64,000 nt of DNA from Acidobacteriota bacterium (GTDB lineage: Bacteria > Acidobacteriota > Vicinamibacteria > Vicinamibacterales > UBA2999), in the NCBI GenBank assembly GCA_016871195.1, contig VFZN01000005.1:163530-227529 (forward strand), in the 5' to 3' direction. Of the stretch, positions 26,339 through 35,374 are shown in pieces. Under the pieces are notes generated by a model, which saw only the letters and a program-made list of their open reading frames with translations, searched no databases and was not told the DNA's origin. Every line of letters begins with the position of its first letter. Positions within the stretch are counted from its first letter, which is position 1. Made by a program: the position numbers and the translations under genes.

Positions 26339-27288
26339 ACGCTCCCCTGCGCATCGTGTTTTTCGGTACTCCCGAATTCGCGGTGCCGACGCTGCGGGCA
26401 CTGATGGCCTCGCCACATCATGTGGTCCTGGTGGTGACTCAGCCCGATCGCCCGCGCGGCCGCGGCCAGAAGATCACCGCAGGCCCGGTGCGGCAGTGTG
26501 CTGACGCGGGATCCATCCCGGTGGTGCAGCCCGAGACACTCCGCGACCTCGAGATTCGGCAACACCTCGAGGCGACGAGGTGGGATCTGGGAGTGGTGGC
26601 CGCCTACGGGCGGCTGTTGCCCTCGTGGCTGCTCGCCCTTCCCCGTCTGGGCCTCATCAACGTGCATGCCTCGCTGCTGCCCCGCTATCGCGGAGCGTCG
26701 CCCATTCACCACGCCGTGCTGCACGGCGATACCGAGACGGGCGTGACGATCATGCGCGTGGTGCAGGCCCTCGATGCCGGCGCCATGCTGGCGACGGCGC
26801 AGGTGCCCATCGGGCCGGACGAGACCACGGAAGACGTCGAAGCCCGCCTCGCCACCGCTGGGGCCTCGCTGCTGGTCGATACCGTGAACCGACTGGCCGA
26901 GGGCCCCGTCGACGAGGTCGCCCAGGACGATTCGGCAGCCACCTACGCCCCGCGCATCCGGAAGGAAGACGGACGCATCGACTGGTTGCAGTCGGCAGAG
27001 GTGATCCACAACCTCATTCGCGGCCTGACGCCGTGGCCCCGCGCCTCCACGGCCGGCCCCCGCGGCCGCCTGATTCTTCATGCGTCTCTAGTCGTGCCTG
27101 GCACAGAGACAGGCGAGCTCCCGGGCACGGTGCTGACCGGATCGCCGCAGGAAGGACTCACGGTGGCCACCGGACGCGGCACTCTGGCGGTGCTGGCCCT
27201 CCAGAGTGAGGGTGGGCGCGTGCTCGAGGCCCCCGTGTTCCTCAGCGGCTATCCCCTGCCGCCCGGCACACGGCTGGGCACGACATGA
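26335..27288 (+). CDS. fmt: Methionyl-tRNA formyltransferase
   Basis: Formylates initiator Met-tRNA with 10-formyl-THF. 317 residues. N-terminal Rossmann-like catalytic domain starting RIVFFGTPEFAVPTLRAL; active-site block NVHASLLPRYRGASPI with HGDTETGVTIM following; the C-terminal OB-like domain begins near RIDWLQSAEVIHNLIRGL (about 215 on). ATGA overlaps at both ends couple it to def and rsmB. Classic def-fmt-rsmB order. Confidence 0.96.
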   Translation: MNAPLRIVFFGTPEFAVPTLRALMASPHHVVLVVTQPDRPRGRGQKITAGPVRQCADAGSIPVVQPETLRDLEIRQHLEATRWDLGVVAAYGRLLPSWLLALPRLGLINVHASLLPRYRGASPIHHAVLHGDTETGVTIMRVVQALDAGAMLATAQVPIGPDETTEDVEARLATAGASLLVDTVNRLAEGPVDEVAQDDSAATYAPRIRKEDGRIDWLQSAEVIHNLIRGLTPWPRASTAGPRGRLILHASLVVPGTETGELPGTVLTGSPQEGLTVATGRGTLAVLALQSEGGRVLEAPVFLSGYPLPPGTRLGTT

Positions 27289-28568
27289 TCGCCCCCGCGA
27301 GGCGTGCGGCCGCCGAGGCCCTGCGTGCCATGGACGCCGGCACCGACCTGCCCACGGCCGTGCATCGGGCCCGAGCCGCCATGACGGACCGCCGCGACCA
27401 GGCCCTGCTCACCGAGCTGGTCTCGGGCACCATCCGCATGCAGGCGGCCCTCGACTATCAGCTCGGGCGTCACAGCGCTCGCGCGGTCGAGACCCTTGAC
27501 CCCGAAGTCAGGCGCCTGCTGCGTCTGGGTTCCTTTCAGTTGCTGTATCTGACCCGCGTGCCCCCCTCGGCGGTGGTGAACGACGCGGTCCGGCTCGCGC
27601 GCACCGGGCAGGTCAGCAGCGCCGCTGGCTACATCAATGCTGTGCTGCGCGCCCTGGCACGTGCGCCCCGTCCGCTCACGTGGCCCGACGGCCCACTGGC
27701 CACGCGCCTCGCCACCGAATACTCGCATCCGCAGTGGCTGGTCGAGCGATGGCTGGGTCGGATGGGAGAGGCGCGTACGCGCACCTGGCTTGCCTTCAAC
27801 AACACACCACCGGCACTGACGGTTCTGGCCAACCGCAGTCACGTCAGTCGCGAGCAACTCGCGGTACAGCTCTCGGCGGAAGGCATCACCACCACACCAA
27901 CGCTCCGCGCGCCAGACGGACTGCATGTCACAGCGCCAGGGCTGGCCCAGTCCGCGGCGCTGGCCGACGGTCTGTGCGCCATTCAGGAAGAGGCCTCGCA
28001 GCTCGTCGCGCACCTCGGCGCCGTCCCCGAGGGTGGACGCGTGCTCGACCTCTGCGCCGCGCCAGGGGGCAAGACGCTGACGCTGGCTGCGCGTGTCGGT
28101 CCGGCAGGCCTTGTGGTGGCGTGCGATGTGCGCCCCCGCCGGCTGCGTGTGCTGCGCGACACCGTGCGCCGCTGCCATCTCTCGCGTGTGCGGCTGGTGC
28201 AGGTGCCGGCCGACACGACGCTGCCTTTTGCCGACGAGGCCTTCAGTCTGGTGCTGGTCGATGCCCCGTGTTCAGGACTCGGCACACTGCGCCGCGACCC
28301 CGATATCCGCTGGAAGGTGGTGCCGGCCGATCTCGTCCGGCTCGCGGGCGTGCAGCGGCGCCTGCTCGAGCGGACCGCGCGACTCGTCGCCCGGGGCGGT
28401 CAGCTTGTCTACGCGACGTGTTCCAGCGAGCCCGATGAAAACGAACAGGTGGTCGACGCGTTTCTCGCCACCCATCCCGAATTCACCCCCACGGACACGC
28501 ACCGCACCTGCCCGCCAGACGACCAGCTGGAGGCCTTTGCCGGCGCCGTGCTGACCCGCGCCCTGTAG
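27285..28568 (+). CDS. rsmB: 16S rRNA (cytosine-967-C5)-methyltransferase RsmB
   Basis: m5C methyltransferase. 427 residues: an N-terminal NusB-like RNA-binding domain (about 1-135) and a Rossmann methyltransferase domain. SAM motif LDLCAAPGGKTLTLA, catalytic motif DAPCSGLGTLRRDP, and the second cysteine in VYATCSSEPDENE (TC motif) are all seen. Starts in an ATGA overlap with fmt. 19 bases before the PASTA gene. Confidence 0.94.
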   Translation: MIAPARRAAAEALRAMDAGTDLPTAVHRARAAMTDRRDQALLTELVSGTIRMQAALDYQLGRHSARAVETLDPEVRRLLRLGSFQLLYLTRVPPSAVVNDAVRLARTGQVSSAAGYINAVLRALARAPRPLTWPDGPLATRLATEYSHPQWLVERWLGRMGEARTRTWLAFNNTPPALTVLANRSHVSREQLAVQLSAEGITTTPTLRAPDGLHVTAPGLAQSAALADGLCAIQEEASQLVAHLGAVPEGGRVLDLCAAPGGKTLTLAARVGPAGLVVACDVRPRRLRVLRDTVRRCHLSRVRLVQVPADTTLPFADEAFSLVLVDAPCSGLGTLRRDPDIRWKVVPADLVRLAGVQRRLLERTARLVARGGQLVYATCSSEPDENEQVVDAFLATHPEFTPTDTHRTCPPDDQLEAFAGAVLTRAL

Positions 28569-28587
28569 TACCATTTCCCGCTTAGTC

Positions 28588-29310
28588 ATGTCGCAGACGT
28601 CCTGGGTGTGGAAGGTGGGCCGGTTCCTGGTGCTCTCGGGCGCGCTCGGGGCCACCTTTGTCGTCTTCGCCGTGCTGTCGGCCCGCATTGTCACGCGCAG
28701 CCGCGACGTGACGGTGCCAGCCTTTGTGGGCCAGTCGGTGGACGACGCCACGCGGCAGGCGGCGTCCGTGGAGCTGCCGCTGTCGGTCGATACCACGCGG
28801 CGCCCTGACCCGACCGTGCCCGCCGGATACATCATCGAACAGGACCCAGTGCCCGGCACCACCACGCGACGGCAGCGCCGCATCCGCGTGTGGGTCTCGG
28901 CCGGACCGCAGGTCGTGCGCATGCCCGCGGTCGTCGGACAGACACAGCGCATGGCCGAACTGCGCCTCGCCGAGGCCGGCCTCGCCGTCGCCGGCATCGC
29001 CGAGGTCACCACGAACGCGCTCGAGGCCGACAGGGTCGTGGCCCAGGACCCGCCCCCCAGTGGCAGCGGCCGCGATGTCCATCTGCTCGTGAACCGCGGC
29101 TACGGTCGCCAGGTCTTTGTCATGCCCGACCTCGTGGGCGTCGACGGCACCACTGCCGCCGAGCTGCTGAGGACCACCGGCCTGCGCGTCACCGTGGCCC
29201 CTGCGACGGTGCCCGAAGGGACGGCCACCGGATTCATTGCACGCCAGACGCCAAACGCGGGGAGCGCCGTCACGGTCGGCGATGCCGTCACCCTTGAGGT
29301 GGTGCGATGA
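28588..29310 (+). CDS. Membrane-anchored PASTA-repeat protein
   Basis: 240 residues with one transmembrane segment (about 11-33) and three PASTA domains outside the membrane (about 40-110, 110-172, 175-240; for example VPAFVGQSVDDATRQA, MPAVVGQTQRMAEL, MPDLVGVDGTTAAEL). PASTA modules bind peptidoglycan in Ser/Thr kinases and PBPs; here no kinase or transpeptidase domain is attached. It probably senses or organises the cell wall. Ends in an ATGA overlap with rpe. Confidence 0.88.
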   Translation: MSQTSWVWKVGRFLVLSGALGATFVVFAVLSARIVTRSRDVTVPAFVGQSVDDATRQAASVELPLSVDTTRRPDPTVPAGYIIEQDPVPGTTTRRQRRIRVWVSAGPQVVRMPAVVGQTQRMAELRLAEAGLAVAGIAEVTTNALEADRVVAQDPPPSGSGRDVHLLVNRGYGRQVFVMPDLVGVDGTTAAELLRTTGLRVTVAPATVPEGTATGFIARQTPNAGSAVTVGDAVTLEVVR

Positions 29311-29963
29311 GCTTCCAGATGGCACCCTCGATTCTGTCGGCTGACTTTGCCCACCTGGCGCGCGACATTGCGGCCGCCGAAGCCGGCGGGGCCGACCTGA
29401 TTCATGTCGACGTGATGGACGGACACTTTGTGCCGAACATCACCATCGGTCCCCCCGTCGTGAAGGCGCTGAAGCGCGTCGCGACGCGCCCGCTCGATGT
29501 GCACCTGATGGTGCAGGATCCCGACGCATATCTGAACGCCTTTGCCGCGGCGGGCGCCGACATGCTCTCGGTGCACGTGGAAGTGCTGCCCCACCTGCAC
29601 CGCACCCTCGAAGCCATTCGCGCGCTCGGGGTGAAGGCCGGCGTCGTGCTCAACCCGTCCACGCCAGTGTCCATGCTCGAAGAGGTCGCCTCGGAAGTCG
29701 ACCACGTACTGCTGATGTCGGTGAACCCCGGCTTCGGCGGGCAGAAGTTCATTCCGTCCACACTCGACAAGATTCGGCGCACGCGTGCGCTGCTCGACCG
29801 GCTCGGCAGCCGCGCCCCCATCGAAGTCGACGGCGGCATCGACGCGTCGAACATTGCCGCGGTCGTCTCGGCCGGCGCACAGATCATCGTGGCCGGTCAG
29901 TCCGTGTTCGGCGGCGGACACCCCGCGGCCGCGATCGCCGCTCTGCGGGCCGCTGCACGATGA
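29307..29963 (+). CDS. rpe: Ribulose-phosphate 3-epimerase
   Basis: Interconverts ribulose 5-phosphate and xylulose 5-phosphate in the pentose phosphate pathway. 218 residues, TIM barrel. APSILSADFAHLARDI, HVDVMDGHFVPNITIG (metal His/Asp), DVHLMV, MSVNPGFGGQKFI and EVDGGIDASN are the diagnostic strands. ATGA overlaps both sides. No anomalies. Confidence 0.96.
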   Translation: MSFQMAPSILSADFAHLARDIAAAEAGGADLIHVDVMDGHFVPNITIGPPVVKALKRVATRPLDVHLMVQDPDAYLNAFAAAGADMLSVHVEVLPHLHRTLEAIRALGVKAGVVLNPSTPVSMLEEVASEVDHVLLMSVNPGFGGQKFIPSTLDKIRRTRALLDRLGSRAPIEVDGGIDASNIAAVVSAGAQIIVAGQSVFGGGHPAAAIAALRAAAR

Positions 29964-30388
29964 GCGACGTGTCCGTGGCCGAGCGTCTCCGCCAGCAGCC
30001 ACCCGTGGCGCAGGTGCGCGTGCGCTACGCCGACACCGATCAGATGGGCGTCGTCTATTACGCGAATTATCTGGCGTGGTTCGAGGTGGGCCGCACCGAA
30101 TGGCTGCGCCGTGACGGGTGGAACTATCGCCACATGGAGACCGACGGCGTGTACCTGCCGGTCATCACCGCGCACTGCGAATATGCGCGCAGTGCCCGCT
30201 ATGACGATGTCATCGACATTCACGCGGCGGGTCGGCTGATTTCCCCGGCGCGCCTGGCGTTCGACTATGCGCTGGTGCGTGTCGCCGATGCCGCGTGCCT
30301 GGCCACCGGCTACACCGAACACGCCACCACCACCGCCGCAGGCCGCCCCGTGCGGATTCCTGCGCGCATTCGGGAGTTGCTCGCATGA
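29960..30388 (+). CDS. Acyl-CoA thioesterase, YbgC/4HBT hot-dog fold
   Basis: 142 residues of the 4-hydroxybenzoyl-CoA thioesterase (hot-dog) family. The catalytic-site block RYADTDQMGVVYYANYLAWF holds the conserved Asp; EVGRTEWLRRDG and ARLAFDYALVRV complete the fold. Substrate unknown; YbgC relatives act on short acyl-CoAs or acyl-ACP, often near Tol-Pal/envelope genes. Coupled to rpe and the downstream epimerase by ATGA overlaps. Confidence 0.88.
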   Translation: MSDVSVAERLRQQPPVAQVRVRYADTDQMGVVYYANYLAWFEVGRTEWLRRDGWNYRHMETDGVYLPVITAHCEYARSARYDDVIDIHAAGRLISPARLAFDYALVRVADAACLATGYTEHATTTAAGRPVRIPARIRELLA

Positions 30389-31326
30389 AAGCCCTGATTA
30401 CCGGCGGCGCCGGGTTCATCGGATCGCATCTCACAGAACGCCTGCTGGCCGATGGGGCCGAGGTCGTGGCCCTCGACTGCTTCACCAACTATTACCCGCG
30501 GGCGCTGAAGGACGCCAATGTGGCCGCCCTGCTGGCGCACCCCCGCTATCGACTGGTCGAATCGAGCATTGCCGACGCCGATCTGGCGACGCTGCTCGAC
30601 GGGGTCACGCACGTGTTCCACCTAGCCGCCCAGGCCGGTGTCCGAAAGAGCTGGGGCCGTGATTTCCAGGTCTACACCACGCTCAATGTCGATGCCACAC
30701 AGCGCCTGCTCGAGGCCTGCGTCGGTCGTCCGATTCACCGGTTCTTTTACGCGTCGAGCTCATCCGTCTATGGCGACGATGTGACGCTGCCGATGCGCGA
30801 GGAGGTGCCGCTGCATCCGGTGTCGCCCTACGGGGTGACCAAGCTGGCCGCCGAACAGCTCTGCTATCTCTACTTCGTGAACCACGGCGTGCCCACGGTG
30901 TCGGTGCGCTACTTCACGGTCTATGGCCCGCGGCAGCGGCCCGACATGGGCTTCCACCGGTTCATGACGGCCATCCGGGCCGGGCAACCGCTGACGCTCT
31001 ACGGCGACGGCCTGCAGACGCGCGACTTCACCTACGTCGCCGACGCGGCGGCGGCGACCCATGCGGCCTGTGTGCGCGGCGTACCGGGGCAGGTCTACAA
31101 TGTGGGTGGAGGGTCGCGGGTGTCGGTGCGCGAGGTCTTCGAGATGCTGGGCCGGGTGACCGGGCGGCCGGTGGCCATCGACGAACAGCCCACCCAGAAG
31201 GGCGACATGCGCGACACCTATGCCGACACGACGCGGGCACGGGCCGATCTGGGCTTCGCCCCGTCTGTCACTCTTGAGGAAGGCCTGCGTGCGATGTGGG
31301 CCTGGATGGAAACCACACACCGATGA
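30385..31326 (+). CDS. NAD-dependent sugar-nucleotide epimerase (extended SDR)
   Basis: 313 residues from MKALITGGAGFIGSHL. NAD loop TGGAGFIGSHL (6-16), FHLAAQAGVRKSW, catalytic Ser in YASSSSVYGDD and Tyr/Lys in SPYGVTKLAAEQL, RYFTVYGPRQRPDM for the sugar-nucleotide pocket. Closest in pattern to UDP-glucuronate or UDP-glucose 4-epimerases. Probably makes a precursor for surface polysaccharide, in keeping with the nucleotidyltransferase and phosphomannomutase 1.5 kb away. The ATG overlaps the thioesterase stop; the upstream extension of the frame is rejected. Confidence 0.9.
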   Translation: MKALITGGAGFIGSHLTERLLADGAEVVALDCFTNYYPRALKDANVAALLAHPRYRLVESSIADADLATLLDGVTHVFHLAAQAGVRKSWGRDFQVYTTLNVDATQRLLEACVGRPIHRFFYASSSSVYGDDVTLPMREEVPLHPVSPYGVTKLAAEQLCYLYFVNHGVPTVSVRYFTVYGPRQRPDMGFHRFMTAIRAGQPLTLYGDGLQTRDFTYVADAAAATHAACVRGVPGQVYNVGGGSRVSVREVFEMLGRVTGRPVAIDEQPTQKGDMRDTYADTTRARADLGFAPSVTLEEGLRAMWAWMETTHR

Positions 31327-32123
31327 CACGTCGACTGCTGTCCCTGACCGTTGTGCTGCTGGTGGCCACCGCCGCCTGCGGCCGGAAACCTTCGGTGCTG
31401 CCGCCGGGCACGGTCGACGCCGACAAGTTCCTCTACGACCGGGGACAGGCCGCCTTCAAGGATCGCAAGTGGCTCGACGCCCGCGAATACTTCCGGAACA
31501 TCGTCGACAACTATCCACAGAGTCCGTTCCGTCCCGACGCCAAGCTGGCACTCGGCGACACATATCTGGCGCAGCGCGGTGCCGAAAACCTGCTGCTGGC
31601 CGCCAACGAATTCCGCGAATTCCAGACGTTCTACCCCACGCACCCGCGGGCCGACCATGCCCAGCTGCAGCTGGCCAAGTCATTCACGGGGCAGATGCTG
31701 GCTCCTGAACGTGACCAGAGCGCGACCCGTGATGCCGTGAAGGAAATCGAAGTCTTCCTGCAGCGCTATCCGAACAGCGCGCTGATGCCGCAGGCGCGGG
31801 CCCTCGAGCGCGACGCGCGCGACCGTCTGAGTGAGGCCAGTTACAAGGTCGGGTTTTTCTACTTCCGTTCGCGCTGGTATCCCGGGGCCATCGATCGCTT
31901 CAAGGAAGTGCTCGAGAAGGATCCCAAATTCACCCAGCGCGACGCCGTGTACTACCACCTGGCCGAGTCGCTCTACGCGACCGACAAGAAGGCCGAGGCG
32001 CTGCCCTATTTCGAGCGCCTGCTGTCGGAGTTCGAGCAGAGCCCTTATCTGGTCGAGACGCAGAAGCGCGTTGGTGAGCTCAAGGCGACGCTGACCGCCG
32101 CCGCTCCGCCACCCGGGCGCTGA
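31323..32123 (+). CDS. bamD: Outer membrane assembly lipoprotein BamD
   Basis: Lipoprotein of the BAM complex that inserts beta-barrels in the outer membrane. 266 residues from MTRRLLSLTVVL; lipobox VATAAC with Cys19. The mature part is a string of TPR-like helices: AFKDRKWLDAREYFRNIVDN, FRPDAKLALGDTYLAQ, KVGFFYFRSRWYPGAIDRF and VYYHLAESLYATDKKAEAL. Starts in an ATGA overlap with the epimerase. Last gene of the aroC-led run; it faces pgsA. Confidence 0.92.
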   Translation: MTRRLLSLTVVLLVATAACGRKPSVLPPGTVDADKFLYDRGQAAFKDRKWLDAREYFRNIVDNYPQSPFRPDAKLALGDTYLAQRGAENLLLAANEFREFQTFYPTHPRADHAQLQLAKSFTGQMLAPERDQSATRDAVKEIEVFLQRYPNSALMPQARALERDARDRLSEASYKVGFFYFRSRWYPGAIDRFKEVLEKDPKFTQRDAVYYHLAESLYATDKKAEALPYFERLLSEFEQSPYLVETQKRVGELKATLTAAAPPPGR

Positions 32124-32166
32124 CCGTCGCCTTCGGCTGTCCATGCACCTCGCGCAGGCGGGCCGG

Positions 32167-32760
32167 TCAGCCCCGTTCCTCGCGGGTCGGCGCGGCCGTT
32201 CGGTCGCCCGATGGAGTCAGCCTGAGGAACTCGCGATAGTAGAAGACCGCCGAATAGAGGGCCGTCCCCATCACGACCCACATCGCGGCCCGACCGAGCC
32301 ACACGAGGGCCGGCACGCGCTCGCCCCCGAGCAGCAACAGCAGAATCGCCACGATCTGCGAAATCATCTTGACCTTGCCCGACCGCGAGGCCGGCATCGG
32401 TGTCCCCCGCGCAAACGCCCGATGCCGCAGGCCGGTGACGATGAACTCGCGGCCGATGATGACGGCCACCATCCAGGCCGCCACCATGTCGAGCTGCACC
32501 AGCGAGATGAGCGTGGCGGAGATCAGCAGCTTGTCGGCCAGCGGATCGAGCATCTGCCCGAACGCGGTCACCTGCTTGTGGCGGCGGGCCAGGTAGCCGT
32601 CGAGCCAGTCGGTGATGGCGGCCAGACCGAAGATGGCCGCGGCGACCAGCTCGACCGGCAGACCCAGCACGAGGCGGCCTTCGAACTTGGTCAGCATCAC
32701 CGACACCAGCAGCGGCACCAGGATGATGCGGGCGACCGAGAGCAGGTTCGGGAGGTTCAT
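32167..32760 (-). CDS. pgsA: CDP-diacylglycerol-glycerol-3-phosphate 3-phosphatidyltransferase
   Basis: Inner-membrane enzyme making phosphatidylglycerol phosphate. 197 residues from MNLPNLLSVARIILVP. The CDP-alcohol phosphotransferase signature is complete in DWLDGYLARR plus AFGQMLDPLAD (D-x2-DG-x2-AR-x8-G-x3-D-x3-D). About five to six membrane helices. A start 14 codons upstream (32802) is possible, but MNLPN is the family N-terminus. No clear ribosome binding site precedes it. Divergent from the nucleotidyltransferase gene. Confidence 0.93.
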   Translation of the reverse strand: MNLPNLLSVARIILVPLLVSVMLTKFEGRLVLGLPVELVAAAIFGLAAITDWLDGYLARRHKQVTAFGQMLDPLADKLLISATLISLVQLDMVAAWMVAVIIGREFIVTGLRHRAFARGTPMPASRSGKVKMISQIVAILLLLLGGERVPALVWLGRAAMWVVMGTALYSAVFYYREFLRLTPSGDRTAAPTREERG

Positions 32761-32791
32761 CGGAGGGAAACGCCTTATCTTAGCCCTGCCC

Positions 32792-32804
32792 TCATGTAAC
32801 ATGA
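32792..32804. promoter_or_regulatory. Palindrome between pgsA and nucleotidyltransferase genes
   Basis: TCATGT, one base, ACATGA: a perfect 6+6 inverted repeat 9 bases ahead of the nucleotidyltransferase start and 31 bases from the pgsA start, in the 53-base divergent gap. It could be an operator for either gene. Supported only by symmetry and position. Confidence 0.25.
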
Positions 32805-32813
32805 AAGATTGTC

Positions 32814-33872
32814 ATGAAGGCCATTCTCCTCGCTGGCGGCAAGGGCACGCGACTGCGTCCCCTGACGCTCAACACGCCCAAGCCCGTGGTCCCCATCTTT
32901 GACCGGGCATTCCTGCACTACCAGATCGAACGGCTGCATCAGATTCCCGAGATCGATGAGGTGATTCTCAGCCTCAACTATCAGCCCCGTCGCATCGAGG
33001 AAGTGTTCGGGGCCGGCGAAGGCACGGGCGTTCGCCTGCGCTATGTGGTCGAGCCCTCGCCCCTCGGCACCGGTGGCGCCATCCGCTATGCCGCGCAGGG
33101 CATCACCGATACGATTGTGGTCTTCAACGGCGACGTCATGACCGACGTCGATCTGCCGGCCCTCGTGGCCCGTCATCGCGACGCCCGGGCCCGCGCCACC
33201 ATCGTCCTGACGCCGGTCTACAACCCGACGGCCTATGGCCTGGTGGAAACCTCGCCCGACGGGCATGTGACGCGCTTTCTTGAAAAGCCGGCGGCGCACG
33301 AGATTACGTGCAACACGATCAATGCCGGCATCTACGTGCTCGAGCCCGAGACCTTCGACCGCATTCCGAAAGACGTCAACTACTCGATCGAGCGCGCCTA
33401 CTTTCCATCGCTCGTCGAACGGGGCGAGACCTTCGTATCCCATATTCATCACGGTTACTGGATCGACATCGGCACCCCCGAGAAGTATCTGCAGGTGCAC
33501 CGAGACATGTTTGACGGGAAGTTTGCCGGCGGCCTGTTCACCACGGCTGACCGCACGCGCCCCGTGGTCTCGCCCGAGGCGCGCATCGACGCCGGCGCGG
33601 TGCTCGAAGGCCCTTGCTTCATTGACGCAGGCGCGCACATCAAGCCCGGCGCCACCATTGGCCCGTACGCGGTGATCGGGCGCGGATGTGTGGTCGAGGA
33701 AGGGGCACGCGTCTCTGGTGCCATCCTCTGGCCCAACACCCGTGTGGGCGAGAGCGCCACGGTGGACGGCAGCCTCGTGGGCCGGGGCTGTCATGTGGGA
33801 CGGTTTGCCCGGCTCGGTCCGACCGTCATGCTGGGCGACAAGACCTCACTGACCGATTTCACGCAAGCCTGA
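32814..33872 (+). CDS. Sugar-1-phosphate nucleotidyltransferase (mannose-1-P guanylyltransferase type)
   Basis: 352 residues. The N-terminal nucleotidyltransferase fold has LAGGKGTRLRPLTLNTPKP (pyrophosphorylase signature), FNGDVMTDVD and RFLEKPAAHE, plus YWIDIGTPEKYLQVHRDM. The C-terminal third (about 245-345) is a left-handed beta-helix of hexapeptide repeats (VLEGPCFIDAGAHIKPG, IGPYAVIGRGCVVEEG). This layout is shared by GDP-mannose pyrophosphorylase and related enzymes. The next gene, phosphomannomutase, would supply its substrate, favouring mannose-1-phosphate; glucose-1-phosphate is the alternative. The stop shares one base with the next ATG (TGATG). Confidence 0.9.
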   Translation: MKAILLAGGKGTRLRPLTLNTPKPVVPIFDRAFLHYQIERLHQIPEIDEVILSLNYQPRRIEEVFGAGEGTGVRLRYVVEPSPLGTGGAIRYAAQGITDTIVVFNGDVMTDVDLPALVARHRDARARATIVLTPVYNPTAYGLVETSPDGHVTRFLEKPAAHEITCNTINAGIYVLEPETFDRIPKDVNYSIERAYFPSLVERGETFVSHIHHGYWIDIGTPEKYLQVHRDMFDGKFAGGLFTTADRTRPVVSPEARIDAGAVLEGPCFIDAGAHIKPGATIGPYAVIGRGCVVEEGARVSGAILWPNTRVGESATVDGSLVGRGCHVGRFARLGPTVMLGDKTSLTDFTQA

Positions 33873-35236
33873 TGGAGACGCACGTGTTCGACCCTTCCGT
33901 ATTCAAGGCCTACGACGTCCGCGGCATTTATCCGACTGAAGTCACGGCCGCGCTGTTCCATCAGCTGGGCCGGGCCTTTGTGGCCTTCCTCGGCCCGGGA
34001 CGCTATGCCATCTCGCGCGACATGCGCACCTCATCGCCCGAACTGGCCGCCGCCTTCATTGAGGGCGCGCGCCTGCAGGGCGGCCACGTGATCGACTACG
34101 GCATGATGGGCACCGACCTGATGTATTTCGCCGTGGCGGCCGATGGCCTTGACGGGGGCGCGCAGATCACCGCGTCGCACAACCCCGGCGAATACAACGG
34201 CTGCAAGATGGTGCGGAAGGAAGCATTTCCCCTCAGCGGCGAATCGGGCATCCGCGAGATGAAGGAGATGATCTTCGCCGGCACGATTCCCCCGCCGCCG
34301 GCGCAGCCTGGCACGGTCGAGACACGCACAATCCTCGACCGCTACCGCACGCACGTGCTGGGCTTCATCGACCCTGCGGTCATCCGCCCCTTCAATGTGG
34401 TGCTCGATGCCGGCAGCGGCATTGCGGGCATGGTCGCGCCGCTGCTCCTCGACGGTCTGCCGTGCCGCACGACGCGCCTCTGCTTTGACGTTGACGGCAC
34501 CTTCCCCAACCACGAAGCCAACCCGCTGCTCGAAGAGAACCGCCGCGACATCACCGAGGCGGTCATCGCCCTCAAGGCTGACGCGGGCATTGCGTGGGAC
34601 GGCGACGCTGACCGGTGCTTCTTCCTCGACGGCACGGGTGAGTTCATCGCCGGCGACTTCATCACGGCCCTGCTGGCCGAATCGTTCCTGATGAAGCACC
34701 CCGGTTCGACCATCATCTACGACGTGCGCGCCAGCTACGCCGTCAAAGACACGGTGGCCCGCTACGGTAGCACCGCTGTCATGAACCGCGTCGGCCACGC
34801 GTTCATCAAACGGACGATGCGCGAGCGCGATGCCATTTTCGGGGGCGAAGTCACGGGACACTACTACTTCCGCGACAACTTCTACGCCGACAACGGGTTT
34901 ATTCCGGCCCTGCTCATCCTTGAGCTGATGTCGAAGAAGGGCCTGTCGCTGCGCGACCTGCTTCAGCCCCTGCGCGAGCGCTACTTCATCTCGGGCGAAA
35001 TCAACACGCGCGTGGCGAGCATGACCGAGGTGCCTGCGAAGCTGGCCCTGCTCAAGCGCGAATACGGCCACGGACACACCTACGAGATTGACGGCCTGTC
35101 CGTCGAGTTTGCCGACTGGCACTTCAACGTGCGCGCCTCGAATACCGAACCGCTGCTGCGGCTCAACCTCGAGGCCGAGACGCCCGAGCTCATGGAACGG
35201 CGCCGCGACGAGGTGCTGGCCATCATCCGCGGCTGA
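33872..35236 (+). CDS. Phosphomannomutase / phosphoglucomutase
   Basis: Alpha-D-phosphohexomutase of the AlgC/ManB type, interconverting 6-phospho and 1-phospho hexoses. 454 residues from METHVFDPSVFKAYDVRG. Phosphoserine loop ITASHNPGEYNGCKMV, metal-binding loop DGDADRCFFLD, sugar-binding GGEVTGHYYFRD, and the C-terminal phosphate site RASNTEPLLRLN are all present. Coupled by TGATG to the nucleotidyltransferase, so together they lead from mannose-6-P to GDP-mannose (inferred). A strong hairpin follows 14 bases after the stop. Confidence 0.94.
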   Translation: METHVFDPSVFKAYDVRGIYPTEVTAALFHQLGRAFVAFLGPGRYAISRDMRTSSPELAAAFIEGARLQGGHVIDYGMMGTDLMYFAVAADGLDGGAQITASHNPGEYNGCKMVRKEAFPLSGESGIREMKEMIFAGTIPPPPAQPGTVETRTILDRYRTHVLGFIDPAVIRPFNVVLDAGSGIAGMVAPLLLDGLPCRTTRLCFDVDGTFPNHEANPLLEENRRDITEAVIALKADAGIAWDGDADRCFFLDGTGEFIAGDFITALLAESFLMKHPGSTIIYDVRASYAVKDTVARYGSTAVMNRVGHAFIKRTMRERDAIFGGEVTGHYYFRDNFYADNGFIPALLILELMSKKGLSLRDLLQPLRERYFISGEINTRVASMTEVPAKLALLKREYGHGHTYEIDGLSVEFADWHFNVRASNTEPLLRLNLEAETPELMERRRDEVLAIIRG

Positions 35237-35250
35237 GGCCGACTCGGGGT

Positions 35251-35277
35251 CCGGGTGGTCGCTCACGCGCCACCCGG
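35251..35277 (+). terminator. Stem-loop after the phosphomannomutase gene
   Basis: CCGGGTGG and CCACCCGG form a perfect 8-base-pair stem with an 11-base loop, beginning 14 bases after the mutase stop. No U-tract follows, so it would be an L-shaped or Rho-assisted terminator, or an mRNA 3'-end stabiliser. Confidence 0.5.
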
Positions 35278-35324
35278 TGCCCCTGCTGACGGGGCGCGGC
35301 CCCTCGCCACTCCCCCTCCGGCAG

Positions 35325-35355
35325 TTGAAGGACCACCCGGGCGTTCTGCTACACT
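35325..35355 (+). promoter_or_regulatory. Putative sigma70 promoter of tRNA-Gly
   Basis: TTGAAG (35325-35330) and TACACT (35350-35355) are separated by 19 bases and end 19 bases before the tRNA. The -35 and -10 hexamers are both good matches, although the spacing is slightly long. Confidence 0.5.
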
Positions 35356-35374
35356 GGCGAGGTAGCTGCCACGG

